DNA of 58,412 nt from an uncultured Pirellulaceae bacterium (GTDB lineage: Bacteria > Planctomycetota > Planctomycetia > Pirellulales > Pirellulaceae), in NCBI GenBank assembly GCA_938010615.1, contig CALLUY010000121.1:1-58412 (forward strand). The letters run 5' to 3'. This document shows positions 28,570 to 35,940 of this stretch, piece by piece. The notes under the pieces were generated by a model that saw only the letters and a list, made by a program, of their open reading frames with translations, was not told the DNA's origin and ran no database searches. The position numbers were made by a program, and so were the translations under genes. The stretch's first letter is position 1; every line of letters begins with the position of its first letter.

Positions 28570-30054
28570 TTAGGCGCCGACTAACAACGCTGCCACCGTC
28601 ATGTAAATCACGATCCCCAAAATGTCGATGATCCCAGCAACAAACGGATTGCTCATCATGGCCGGATCGAGTCCAAGCTTTTCAAACATCAACGGCAGGA
28701 TCGAACCGGTCAGAGTCCCTGCCGAAACAACTAGGATCAGGGTGAGCGGAACGACAAAGAATGCCCTTTGCGTGATGCTCTTCGTTTCCTGCTTCAACCG
28801 AGCTTGCACTTTCGATTCGGCATCGTTCAACGTCCAAGTCTGCCCGCCGTCATCGGAAACTTCCATCGCTGGCTGATCCTCGATACTGATCTTGCGTGGA
28901 GCGGTATCAATCATGAAGTACGACGCGACCAAACCCATCAACGCCAAACCGAGCCCCAACAGCAATCCCATCACCAGTTCACGAGTGACGACCTTGGCCC
29001 AATCGCCGACGCCAATGTGTCCCCTCGAAAGCGCCGTAATAATCAGCGTGGCCGATTGCGAGCCCGAATTCCCGCCGCTACTGATAATCAGCGGAATGAA
29101 CGGCACCAGCCAGTACAGCGTCTTCAGTCTCGCTTCATATTGTTCAAGCGCAAAGGCGGTCAGCAACGCGCAAACGAATAGGATCGTCAACCAAATCCCG
29201 CGTTTCCAACTGAGCGTCAGCACTGAAGTTCGAAGGTAGCTTTGATCCAACGGCTCGACGGCGGCGATCCGGTGAGCATCTTCGGTGGCTTCTTCTCGGA
29301 CGACGTCGATCACGTCATCGTGAGTAATCAAGCCCACCAAACGACGTTCCAGATCAACGACAGGAATCGCCAGCACGTCCATTCGAGCCACCTTGTTAGC
29401 GACTTCTTCTTGGTCGTCCATCACATGCGCGGCAATCAAATCCGTCTGCATGATCTCTGAAAGTTTTCGATTCGGCGCCCGCATTCCGGCCAGCAACTCA
29501 CGAGCGGAAACCAAACCTCGCAGGTGATTTTCGTCGTCAACGATGTACAGATAGTAGATCGTTTCGAATTCTTCGGCCTGCTCCGTTAGCCGATCCATCG
29601 CTTGCCGAATCGTCATATCTTCGGAAAACTTGGTCACGTCCGTCGTCATCATCGCGCCGGCGGTATCTTCTGGATACTGATCGAGCCTCAAAATATCGCG
29701 TCGGACCTCCGCAGGCATCAGCGCGATCAACTCGTCCCGGACGTCGTCATCAACCTCTTGCAACAAGTCAACTCGTTCGTCTGGCGGCAAAAATTCAACA
29801 AGCTGCGCCGCAACAGATCGATCGAGTTCCGATACAACTTCGACTTGCTTCTGTCGATCAAAGTAGGACAAAATCTCAGATCGATTGTCCGGTTCAGTGT
29901 GTTCGAAGACGTTCGCAATCTCTTCGCTGCTCAGCCCAGCCATAAACTCGGCCGTACGCGACGCATGCAGCGCAATGCAGAACTCGGCAAGCCCTTGGTG
30001 ATTGTTTGCGGCCAGCATCTCGCGAAGCTCAGGAAGAAAGAGGGTATTAATCAT
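28570..30054 (-). CDS. mgtE: Magnesium transporter MgtE
   Basis: MgtE is a Mg2+-selective inner-membrane channel gated by cytosolic Mg2+. The 494-residue protein has the N-terminal superhelical domain (about 1-130, with repeated LPPDERVDLLQEV-type helices). Two CBS domains follow (about 135-255), then the plug helix and the five-helix pore with the conserved GGNSGSQSA segment near residue 330. I prefer the ATG at 30054 because GAGGG lies about eight bases upstream; another ATG six bases earlier is too close. The length matches the family. No Mg2+ riboswitch could be recognised upstream. Confidence 0.93.
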   Translation of the reverse strand: MINTLFLPELREMLAANNHQGLAEFCIALHASRTAEFMAGLSSEEIANVFEHTEPDNRSEILSYFDRQKQVEVVSELDRSVAAQLVEFLPPDERVDLLQEVDDDVRDELIALMPAEVRRDILRLDQYPEDTAGAMMTTDVTKFSEDMTIRQAMDRLTEQAEEFETIYYLYIVDDENHLRGLVSARELLAGMRAPNRKLSEIMQTDLIAAHVMDDQEEVANKVARMDVLAIPVVDLERRLVGLITHDDVIDVVREEATEDAHRIAAVEPLDQSYLRTSVLTLSWKRGIWLTILFVCALLTAFALEQYEARLKTLYWLVPFIPLIISSGGNSGSQSATLIITALSRGHIGVGDWAKVVTRELVMGLLLGLGLALMGLVASYFMIDTAPRKISIEDQPAMEVSDDGGQTWTLNDAESKVQARLKQETKSITQRAFFVVPLTLILVVSAGTLTGSILPLMFEKLGLDPAMMSNPFVAGIIDILGIVIYMTVAALLVGA

Positions 30055-30167
30055 GGGCATGCCCTCGTCGAGTTTCGCCGCCTGCCAGTGTTTGATAGAA
30101 GAGCCGACAAGCTGTTTAAAGGTTCGTAAAAATCTGAATGGTATCTAACTTGAGCCCAATGGAATTG

Positions 30168-30317
30168 TTACTTCCCGGACTCGAGCAAGGGCCTGCCAAC
30201 CTCAATGCAGGTTGACAAAAGCGCCGCCACAACGCCTGCAACAATCAACAACCCCGCGGCAACAGTGGCCAGAAAGATGAAAACTTTTCCTAGGATTGTT
30301 GGCGGATGTTCGTCCAT
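30168..30317 (-). CDS. possible 49-residue single-helix membrane protein
   Basis: This short frame starts MDEHPPTILGK, continues with a hydrophobic helix (VFIFLATVAAGLLIVAGVVA) and ends RPLLESGK. It lies 42 bases after the ispG stop on the same strand and could be translated from that transcript. No strong Shine-Dalgarno sequence is visible, and I know no family for it. The clean hydrophobic segment and the otherwise empty 300-base gap are the only support. Confidence 0.4.
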   Translation of the reverse strand: MDEHPPTILGKVFIFLATVAAGLLIVAGVVAALLSTCIEVGRPLLESGK

Positions 30318-30359
30318 CGATCTACCAAGCTAAATGTTCCACGAGTTCAGAAAAGGAGA

Positions 30360-31499
30360 CTACGACTTGGTCGCAATCAACTTATCCAACTCTGATTTTA
30401 GCTTGGGAAGAATTTCGTCATATGGGAAAGCACCCAATGCTTGCTCACCTTTCTTCAGATTAACAACTTTCGGCCCGCACCAAAGCCCCAAATCAGCATC
30501 ATCTGTCTCGCCGGGACCGTTTACCCGACAGCCCATCACGGCGATCGTAATCGCATGGTCTTTCGCGTAAGCCGTCATCTCTTTCACCTGCGCCGCCAAG
30601 TCCACGAAGGCTTCGTTTTCAACGCGTGAACAACTTGGACACGAAATGATGTTCAAGGCATTTGGATCAAACGTCACGACGCTGCGGACTCGGCCCGCAT
30701 AAATGTCGTCGACAATCTGCCGACCAGCTTCGATTTCTTCGCCCTTGCGAGCATTCGGCAGCGTCAGCGAAACGCGAACCGTGTCGCCAATGCCGCGTCC
30801 GACGAGTTGCTCAAACGCAATCCGCGTTTTAATGATTCCTTCGGGAGGCATACCGGCTTCGGTCACGCCCAAGTGCAGCGGAATGTCAGGCCGAGCTTCA
30901 GCAAATCGTTGATTGACTTCGACGACTTTCGCAGGATCTGAATCCTTTAACGAAACGCAGTATCGGACAAAATCGATACTGTCCAAAAACGCACAGTGTT
31001 CCAAAGCACTTTCAAGCATCGGAGTGATTGAATCGGAGGTGTCGTATTTTTCTTTTTTGGCAGGATCCACGCTACCACAGTTCACACCGACTCGAATCGC
31101 ACAATCGTGCTCCCGACAAGTATCCGCGATCAGTTGAACTTTCTCTTGCCAAGGTTTATCCGTTTCGTGGTGATAGAGATGTCCCGGGTTGTAGCGGACC
31201 TTGTCGACGTGGGGAGCCACCAACGTCACGAGGCGATAGTTCTCCTGCAAGTCCACGGACAGATTTGCCGTCGATTGCTTGCGAATTTCAGCAAGGGCTT
31301 CGGCGTCTTTTTTACTGTCGACAGCAATGCGAACCACGTCAGCACCCGCATCCTGCATCAGTTTCACCAGTGCGACGGTCGCCTCAACATCCTGCGTCTT
31401 GGTTGCAGTCATCGATTGGACCGCGATCGGATTGTTGTCACCGATGGTGATGCTTCCGATACGGACGGGTCGAGTTTGATTTCGTTCGATTTTGACCAC
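30360..31499 (-). CDS. ispG: 4-hydroxy-3-methylbut-2-enyl-diphosphate synthase IspG
   Basis: IspG (GcpE) is the [4Fe-4S] enzyme of the MEP isoprenoid pathway that converts methylerythritol cyclodiphosphate to HMBPP. The 379-residue protein has the bacterial short form: an N-terminal barrel ([20 protein letters not shown] near the start) and the C-terminal cluster domain with CPSC and [10 protein letters not shown] carrying the three iron-sulfur cysteines. Length and motifs are standard. It is divergent from trmL across 53 bases. Confidence 0.97.
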   Translation of the reverse strand: MVKIERNQTRPVRIGSITIGDNNPIAVQSMTATKTQDVEATVALVKLMQDAGADVVRIAVDSKKDAEALAEIRKQSTANLSVDLQENYRLVTLVAPHVDKVRYNPGHLYHHETDKPWQEKVQLIADTCREHDCAIRVGVNCGSVDPAKKEKYDTSDSITPMLESALEHCAFLDSIDFVRYCVSLKDSDPAKVVEVNQRFAEARPDIPLHLGVTEAGMPPEGIIKTRIAFEQLVGRGIGDTVRVSLTLPNARKGEEIEAGRQIVDDIYAGRVRSVVTFDPNALNIISCPSCSRVENEAFVDLAAQVKEMTAYAKDHAITIAVMGCRVNGPGETDDADLGLWCGPKVVNLKKGEQALGAFPYDEILPKLKSELDKLIATKS

Positions 31500-31552
31500 G
31501 AAGGGTTCCTTGTTCGAGTTCAGCTAAAAAGATTGCTGTTGGGACGCCCATT

Positions 31553-32098
31553 TTGCTTGATGGCTCCGCTTCCTACAATGTCGCCAGTGGAAGAAACCGC
31601 AAAGCTTCGGAGTCCGCATTGGAATCGCCAAAATACAAACCGCAACTACACATCGTTCTTCATCAGCCCGAGATCCCGCCCAATACCGGCGCCATTGGGC
31701 GGACATGCGTTGCCTTGCAAGCAAAACTCTGGCTGATCAAGCCACTCGGATTCGAGATCACCGAAAAGACACTCCGGCGGGCGGGGCTCGATTACTGGCA
31801 GCATCTTGAATGGGAGACCGCCGAAAATTGGGATGATTTTCTGGATAAACGACAGCCCAACAACATGTGGCTGTTCTCACGGTTTGCGACCAAAAGCTAC
31901 CTCGACGTCACTTACTCCGATCAGGATACGCTTATTTTCGGCTGCGAAACGGCTGGCCTGCCAAAGACAATTTCAGATCAGCATCCCGATTCGCTGCTCC
32001 GAATTCCAACTCACGCGAATGTCCGCAGCATCAATTTGAGTAGTGCCGTAGCGGTCGCAGGGTTTGAAGCGACCAGACAAATTGGTTCGCCATTTTGA
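31553..32098 (+). CDS. trmL: tRNA (cytidine(34)-2'-O)-methyltransferase, SPOUT family
   Basis: TrmL methylates the wobble base of tRNA-Leu. The SPOUT core is clear: LHIVLHQPEIPPNTGAIGRT near the N-terminus and the knot with FGCETAGLP and INLSSAVAVAGFEA near the C-terminus. The start is uncertain. No in-frame ATG precedes the core. The frame opens with TTG at 31553, and another TTG at 31619 would give a protein of more typical length (about 159 residues). An initiator-type tRNA-Met lies 77 bases downstream on the same strand and may share the transcript. Confidence 0.9.
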   Translation: MLDGSASYNVASGRNRKASESALESPKYKPQLHIVLHQPEIPPNTGAIGRTCVALQAKLWLIKPLGFEITEKTLRRAGLDYWQHLEWETAENWDDFLDKRQPNNMWLFSRFATKSYLDVTYSDQDTLIFGCETAGLPKTISDQHPDSLLRIPTHANVRSINLSSAVAVAGFEATRQIGSPF

Positions 32099-32175
32099 AA
32101 ACGTCCATCAGCAAAAAGCTGGAAAGAAATCTCGAAAAGGCCTCGACAACCTTATCCATCTCGCTACTATATCGC

Positions 32176-32249
<74 letters not shown>

Positions 32250-32260
32250 CTTTATGAGAA

Positions 32261-32294
32261 AAAGGCAGTCGATTATTCGGCTGCCTTTTTTTTT
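32261..32294 (+). terminator. intrinsic terminator after tRNA-Met
   Basis: A nine-base stem, GGCAGTCGA (32264-32272) with TCGGCTGCC (32277-32285, one G-T pair), has a four-base TTAT loop and is followed by nine T residues. It closes the trmL/tRNA-Met unit. Confidence 0.93.
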
Positions 32295-32360
32295 GTGCCG
32301 CTGACCAGCTCGCGGCTCTATAGGAAATTGCATGGATTGGCTTGTCACCGAAAACTTTAA

Positions 32361-32613
32361 CCCGACGCGTAGGTTTTGAAGTTGCACATATTTTTATTCC
32401 GAAGGAATTTCAGCCATTAGCCGGAGGTCGAGCGTAGCGACCACCTCCGGACCCCTAAGGATGCACGATTCGATCCTGAAGGGATCGCAGCAAACGCCCG
32501 CTGTGATCCCTTCGGGATCATGTTTGCATTCGACCGAATCCGGTGATGGCGCTGCGCTTATCACCGGCTAATCGCTTGAATCCCTTCGGGATGGGCCGAT
32601 ATAGTGCAACTTC
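32361..32613. repeat. TIR-bounded palindromic element, copy 1
   Basis: The left end reads CCCGACGCGTAGGTTTTGAA, then GTTGCAC. The interior is nearly identical to the element at 43625-43898: a GGAGGTCGAGCGTAGCGACC palindrome, two GATCCCTTCGGGATC-type hairpins and a CCGGTGATGGCGCTGCGCTT segment. The right end keeps GTGCAACTTC and then diverges, so the right terminal repeat is partly lost. No protein is encoded, so it would need a helper enzyme to move. The rest of the gap to 32650 holds no gene. Confidence 0.85.
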
Positions 32614-32649
32614 CCGAATGGCGAAGCCCTACGCAGCCCATGCAATCTT

Positions 32650-33882
32650 CTATCCAGCCTGCATCTTCCGCAGATACCAAACCAGAGCCACCGACTTGGC
32701 CAATCTCGTTCCCGCTCGACCACGAAGATTCGTCGGCTCGATCGGCCAAGGAATGGACTCAAGAAAGTCGCCAACATTATCGAACTCGTGTCGAGGATCA
32801 AAATTGATCGACTTGAGCTGTTCGCAGGACCCAACGGTGCCACCAGAGTGCCGTAGCAGTTGAATCGTCTTATGGTTGGGCACCACCAACAAGTCGTCGG
32901 GCCGCAGAAATTTTTGCCAGCTTTCACGAAACGACTCAACCGAAACGGCGGATTCGAAATCGGATTCAGAAAGCTCCATGTGTTTCAGGTTCGCTGGCGA
33001 AATCGGTTCGCTCGGCATGATCGTTTCGCAAAAGAACTCGCATTGCGATGACTGCTCAGAAAGCCGTTGCGCGACCCAGTAAACCGGCGGCAGTTTGGCA
33101 GCCTGCTTCTTCTTTCGATTTAGGTTCGTCCAGCCTTCGGCGCTGCTGTACAAAACTGGAGTCGCCTCTCCGTAGGCAACCACGATTTGATTCGCATCAC
33201 GGCGAAACGATTTTGGAACATTTAGCGTTTCAACTTTTGGCCGCGGCGATCCGTCACCGTAGCTCGCATTCGGATGAGCCAATTGATTTTCAACCATTGC
33301 GTTAAACGCATCCAGCAATCCGCCGAGTCCCGGTGTATTGGGTTCCAAATGCTGAAGCGACTGAACCGTCGCTTCGAGCGTTGACAACGAAGTATCGGTC
33401 GGCTCGCGTCGAATTCGATACTGACCCGGCGTCGATGGAGCCAATTTAAACTGAGGCAAATCGTGAAGCTGCGGAATGTCTCGAAACAAAGTCCTCGCTT
33501 GATCCCAAGTGCCGTCGATGACAATCAATTGCTTGGGCCGTTCGCTCGGAGACAGTTCGTCCAACAGTCGAGAATCTTTTCCCGGATAGAGCAGGGCGGC
33601 ACCTTCAATAATTGGAAGTTGCCGCTGCGAAAAGGATTCGTTTCGGTCAAACAGGAGCTGACATCGATCGAGTGACCGGTTAACAATCCGCGCCGTATTG
33701 AATGGATGAGACCGTTCTCGCTGGTGTTGCAGAATCAACACTTCCGTTTGGTTCTCGATTCGCGGAATGCTGTCGCAAAAGCAAGCCCCGACCGGCCGAT
33801 AACATCCGTAGCACCGCTCCCGATACTCTCCTTCGGGCAGAGCTCGGACGCGTTGTTGGACTCGATCGCTTCGTTGATTCAT
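32650..33882 (-). CDS. DTW-domain tRNA-modifying protein with extra C-terminal domain
   Basis: This is a 410-residue protein. Residues about 20-220 form a DTW domain: zinc cysteines C24, C27, C34 and C36, the DGTW motif at 123-126, YRIRREP at 155-161 and LSTLEA at 166-171. DTW proteins transfer an aminocarboxypropyl group to tRNA uridine (acp3U), as in TapT. The C-terminal 190 residues are not part of the usual family. Their layout (FCETIMPSEPIS, then an aspect resembling LVVPNHKTIQLL) recalls a DnaQ-like 3'-5' exonuclease fold with the acidic residues lost, but this is only a resemblance. No neighbours suggest a pathway. Confidence 0.82.
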   Translation of the reverse strand: MNQRSDRVQQRVRALPEGEYRERCYGCYRPVGACFCDSIPRIENQTEVLILQHQRERSHPFNTARIVNRSLDRCQLLFDRNESFSQRQLPIIEGAALLYPGKDSRLLDELSPSERPKQLIVIDGTWDQARTLFRDIPQLHDLPQFKLAPSTPGQYRIRREPTDTSLSTLEATVQSLQHLEPNTPGLGGLLDAFNAMVENQLAHPNASYGDGSPRPKVETLNVPKSFRRDANQIVVAYGEATPVLYSSAEGWTNLNRKKKQAAKLPPVYWVAQRLSEQSSQCEFFCETIMPSEPISPANLKHMELSESDFESAVSVESFRESWQKFLRPDDLLVVPNHKTIQLLRHSGGTVGSCEQLKSINFDPRHEFDNVGDFLESIPWPIEPTNLRGRAGTRLAKSVALVWYLRKMQAG

Positions 33883-34025
33883 TGGCTTTGGGGTTGCCGA
33901 GGCGGCAGATTCTTAAACGGTTTGGCATCTACAGAAATAGGATATCTTACGGCAATTCGGCTTACTCGAGCATTCCACATGTGGTCATCTTTTAGGGAGG
34001 GGATGTTTTCTCGCAGCCAATACAA

Positions 34026-34332
34026 GCCCGAGGCGCAGGTTTTGAAGTTGCACACTTTCAGTCACGAAGTGACGAAGTGACGAAGTGACGAAGTGACGAA
34101 GTGACGAAGTGACGACCTGTATTAGCCATGGACGCAAGTCCGTGGTTACGGTCAATAAATCGCCGCAGAGTGCCGAAGGCACGGCAGGAGCCAAGCTTTA
34201 CACGACCGCAATTTTCCTGCCGTCCTTTCAGGACTCCCGATTAACGCATCAACTTTTCCATGGACTTGCGTCCATGGCTAATACATGCCGTGCTTTCAGC
34301 ACTAAACACTGCAACTTCAAAAAGCGCAAGCG
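34026..34332. repeat. TIR-bounded palindromic element, variant interior
   Basis: The left end (CCCGAGGCGCAGGTTTTGAA, then GTTGCAC) and the right end (GCAACTTCAAAAAGCGCAAG) match the terminal repeats of the two other elements. The interior is different. It has an octamer tandem array at 34061-34115, then a perfect 20-base inverted repeat, TTAGCCATGGACGCAAGTCC at 34122-34141 and its complement at 34262-34281, around short hairpins such as GTGCCGAAGGCAC. It encodes nothing. The rest of the 33883-34472 gap holds no gene. Confidence 0.8.
34061..34115. repeat. octamer tandem repeat GTGACGAA
   Basis: About seven head-to-tail copies of GTGACGAA occur, the first reading GTCACGAA and the last incomplete. 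The unit length of eight is not a codon multiple and the array lies in non-coding DNA, so copy number may vary between strains by slippage. Confidence 0.9.
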
Positions 34333-34472
34333 AGTGTTACTCAATTGGAAGCCGCTGCAAAATTCACTCGATCGCGCTTCGGGTTCGTATTTGAGCCCCA
34401 TTTCCTCGTGAACCATTTAGCGACTAGAGTGTCCGCTTCTGAAAACCAACATGCCCGACGGCGATCAAGACG

Positions 34473-35870
34473 ATGGACCGACTCAAAACTTGGTGGAGCC
34501 AACCGTGCGGGGCAAAGGAATTGCTCGCTATCGCATTGCCGCTGATCGCTTCCACGATTTCGTGGACGGTCATGCAGTTTTGCGATCGCATCTTTCTGAC
34601 GTGGCATTCCAACGAATCGCTCGCCGCGGTTCTTCCAGCCGGTGCAGTGGCGTGGACAATCACCAGTTTGCCGATGGGCATCGGCTTTTATTGCGCAACG
34701 TTCGTAGCTCAATATTTCGGTGCTGACCAAAAAGAAAAAATTGGAGCCATCGTTTGGCAGGGAATATGGATCGGGTTGCTATGTATACCGGTCTATCTGT
34801 TGATCGGGATGTACGGAGAGCAAATCTTTCTGAAGATCGGACACTCACCGGATTTAGCAATCCTAGAACACGAGTACTTTCTCGCGTTATCATTCGGATC
34901 CGGAGCTGTCATTTTGGACGCCGTGATCAGTTCCTTTTTTGTCGGCCAAGGCAAAACTGGCACGGTGATGTACGTTAATTTCTTTGCAGCAGGACTGAAC
35001 CTGTTGCTCGACTTCTGGTTCATCTTCGGCGGTCTGGGCGTTCCAGAGATGGGAATTTGGGGCGCAGGTTTGGCAACCTCAATCGCTGCGTGGGCCAAAA
35101 TCCTGATCTTCACGTGGCTGTTCTTTTTGCCACGTAACGCTGAGCTAGGTACGCGATCACGGTGGCATTTGGATTTTTCGCTAATGAAGCGATACCTTCG
35201 TTTTGGATTGCCCAACGGGCTACAATTCCTCATCGAAGGCTTGGCAGTCACGTTTTTCTTCGTCGTCATTCCAACAATCAGCGAAACGGCATCTGCTGCG
35301 GCGTCCGTCGTCTTTAGCATCAACATGTTGGTCATCTTTCCCGTCTTCGGGCTGGGCATGGGATGCTCGACTTTGGTCGGTCAAAAGATCGGCGAACAGC
35401 AGCCCGATCTCGCCAGCAGAACAACCTTTAATGCACTGATCTTGGGTTTGTTGTACACCGGCATCTTCGCAATCGCATACATTGCTGCGCCGGGCCTGTT
35501 TACGTTTGCACATGAAACCGAAGGAGGAGAATTCGCGAAGATAAAAGATCTTGTCATCCTCTATCTGAAGTTCGTGGCGGTGTACTGCATCTTCGACACC
35601 GTTCAGATCGTGTTCGTTAGCGCTATTAAGGGAGCCGGCGACACCCGATTCGTCGTCATCGTGACCATCATCACCGCGCTCCTTTTTGTCGGTGTCGGGT
35701 CACTTGGTGCGTCGCTAATCAGTGAACCCAACGCCAAAGTGAATTGGTGGTGGCTGAGCTTAACCGGTTGGATTTTACTACTGAGCGCTATCTATTGGCT
35801 TAGATTCCGACAGGGTAAATGGCGAAGCATGTCAGTGATTGAGGATGTCAGTATGTGTTTGTCCGACTGA
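34473..35870 (+). CDS. MATE-family efflux transporter
   Basis: The 465-residue inner-membrane protein has about twelve hydrophobic helices in two similar halves, as in NorM-type MATE exporters, which expel drugs or metabolites in exchange for Na+ or H+. The first helix region (LLAIALPLIASTISWTVMQFCDRIFL) and the second half start (LRFGLPNGLQFLIEG) are typical. The GAGDT segment near residue 388 is also characteristic. The substrate cannot be told from sequence. The gene converges with the beta-helix gene, 70 bases away, without a visible terminator. The frame could start slightly upstream, but this ATG precedes the first helix properly. Confidence 0.9.
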   Translation: MDRLKTWWSQPCGAKELLAIALPLIASTISWTVMQFCDRIFLTWHSNESLAAVLPAGAVAWTITSLPMGIGFYCATFVAQYFGADQKEKIGAIVWQGIWIGLLCIPVYLLIGMYGEQIFLKIGHSPDLAILEHEYFLALSFGSGAVILDAVISSFFVGQGKTGTVMYVNFFAAGLNLLLDFWFIFGGLGVPEMGIWGAGLATSIAAWAKILIFTWLFFLPRNAELGTRSRWHLDFSLMKRYLRFGLPNGLQFLIEGLAVTFFFVVIPTISETASAAASVVFSINMLVIFPVFGLGMGCSTLVGQKIGEQQPDLASRTTFNALILGLLYTGIFAIAYIAAPGLFTFAHETEGGEFAKIKDLVILYLKFVAVYCIFDTVQIVFVSAIKGAGDTRFVVIVTIITALLFVGVGSLGASLISEPNAKVNWWWLSLTGWILLLSAIYWLRFRQGKWRSMSVIEDVSMCLSD

Positions 35871-35940
35871 CATCGACGATCTTCGACCTGACTTCAACTG
35901 GAACGCACCTTCCCATGCTGAACACTCAAAAAGACCGGCT

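Noticed and set aside
30061-30360. Mg2+ riboswitch upstream of mgtE
   Set aside because: I could not identify conserved M-box or mgtA-leader elements; only a possible small gene lies there.
34061-34115. CRISPR-like array
   Set aside because: The eight-base units are head to tail with no spacers, so it is a simple tandem repeat.
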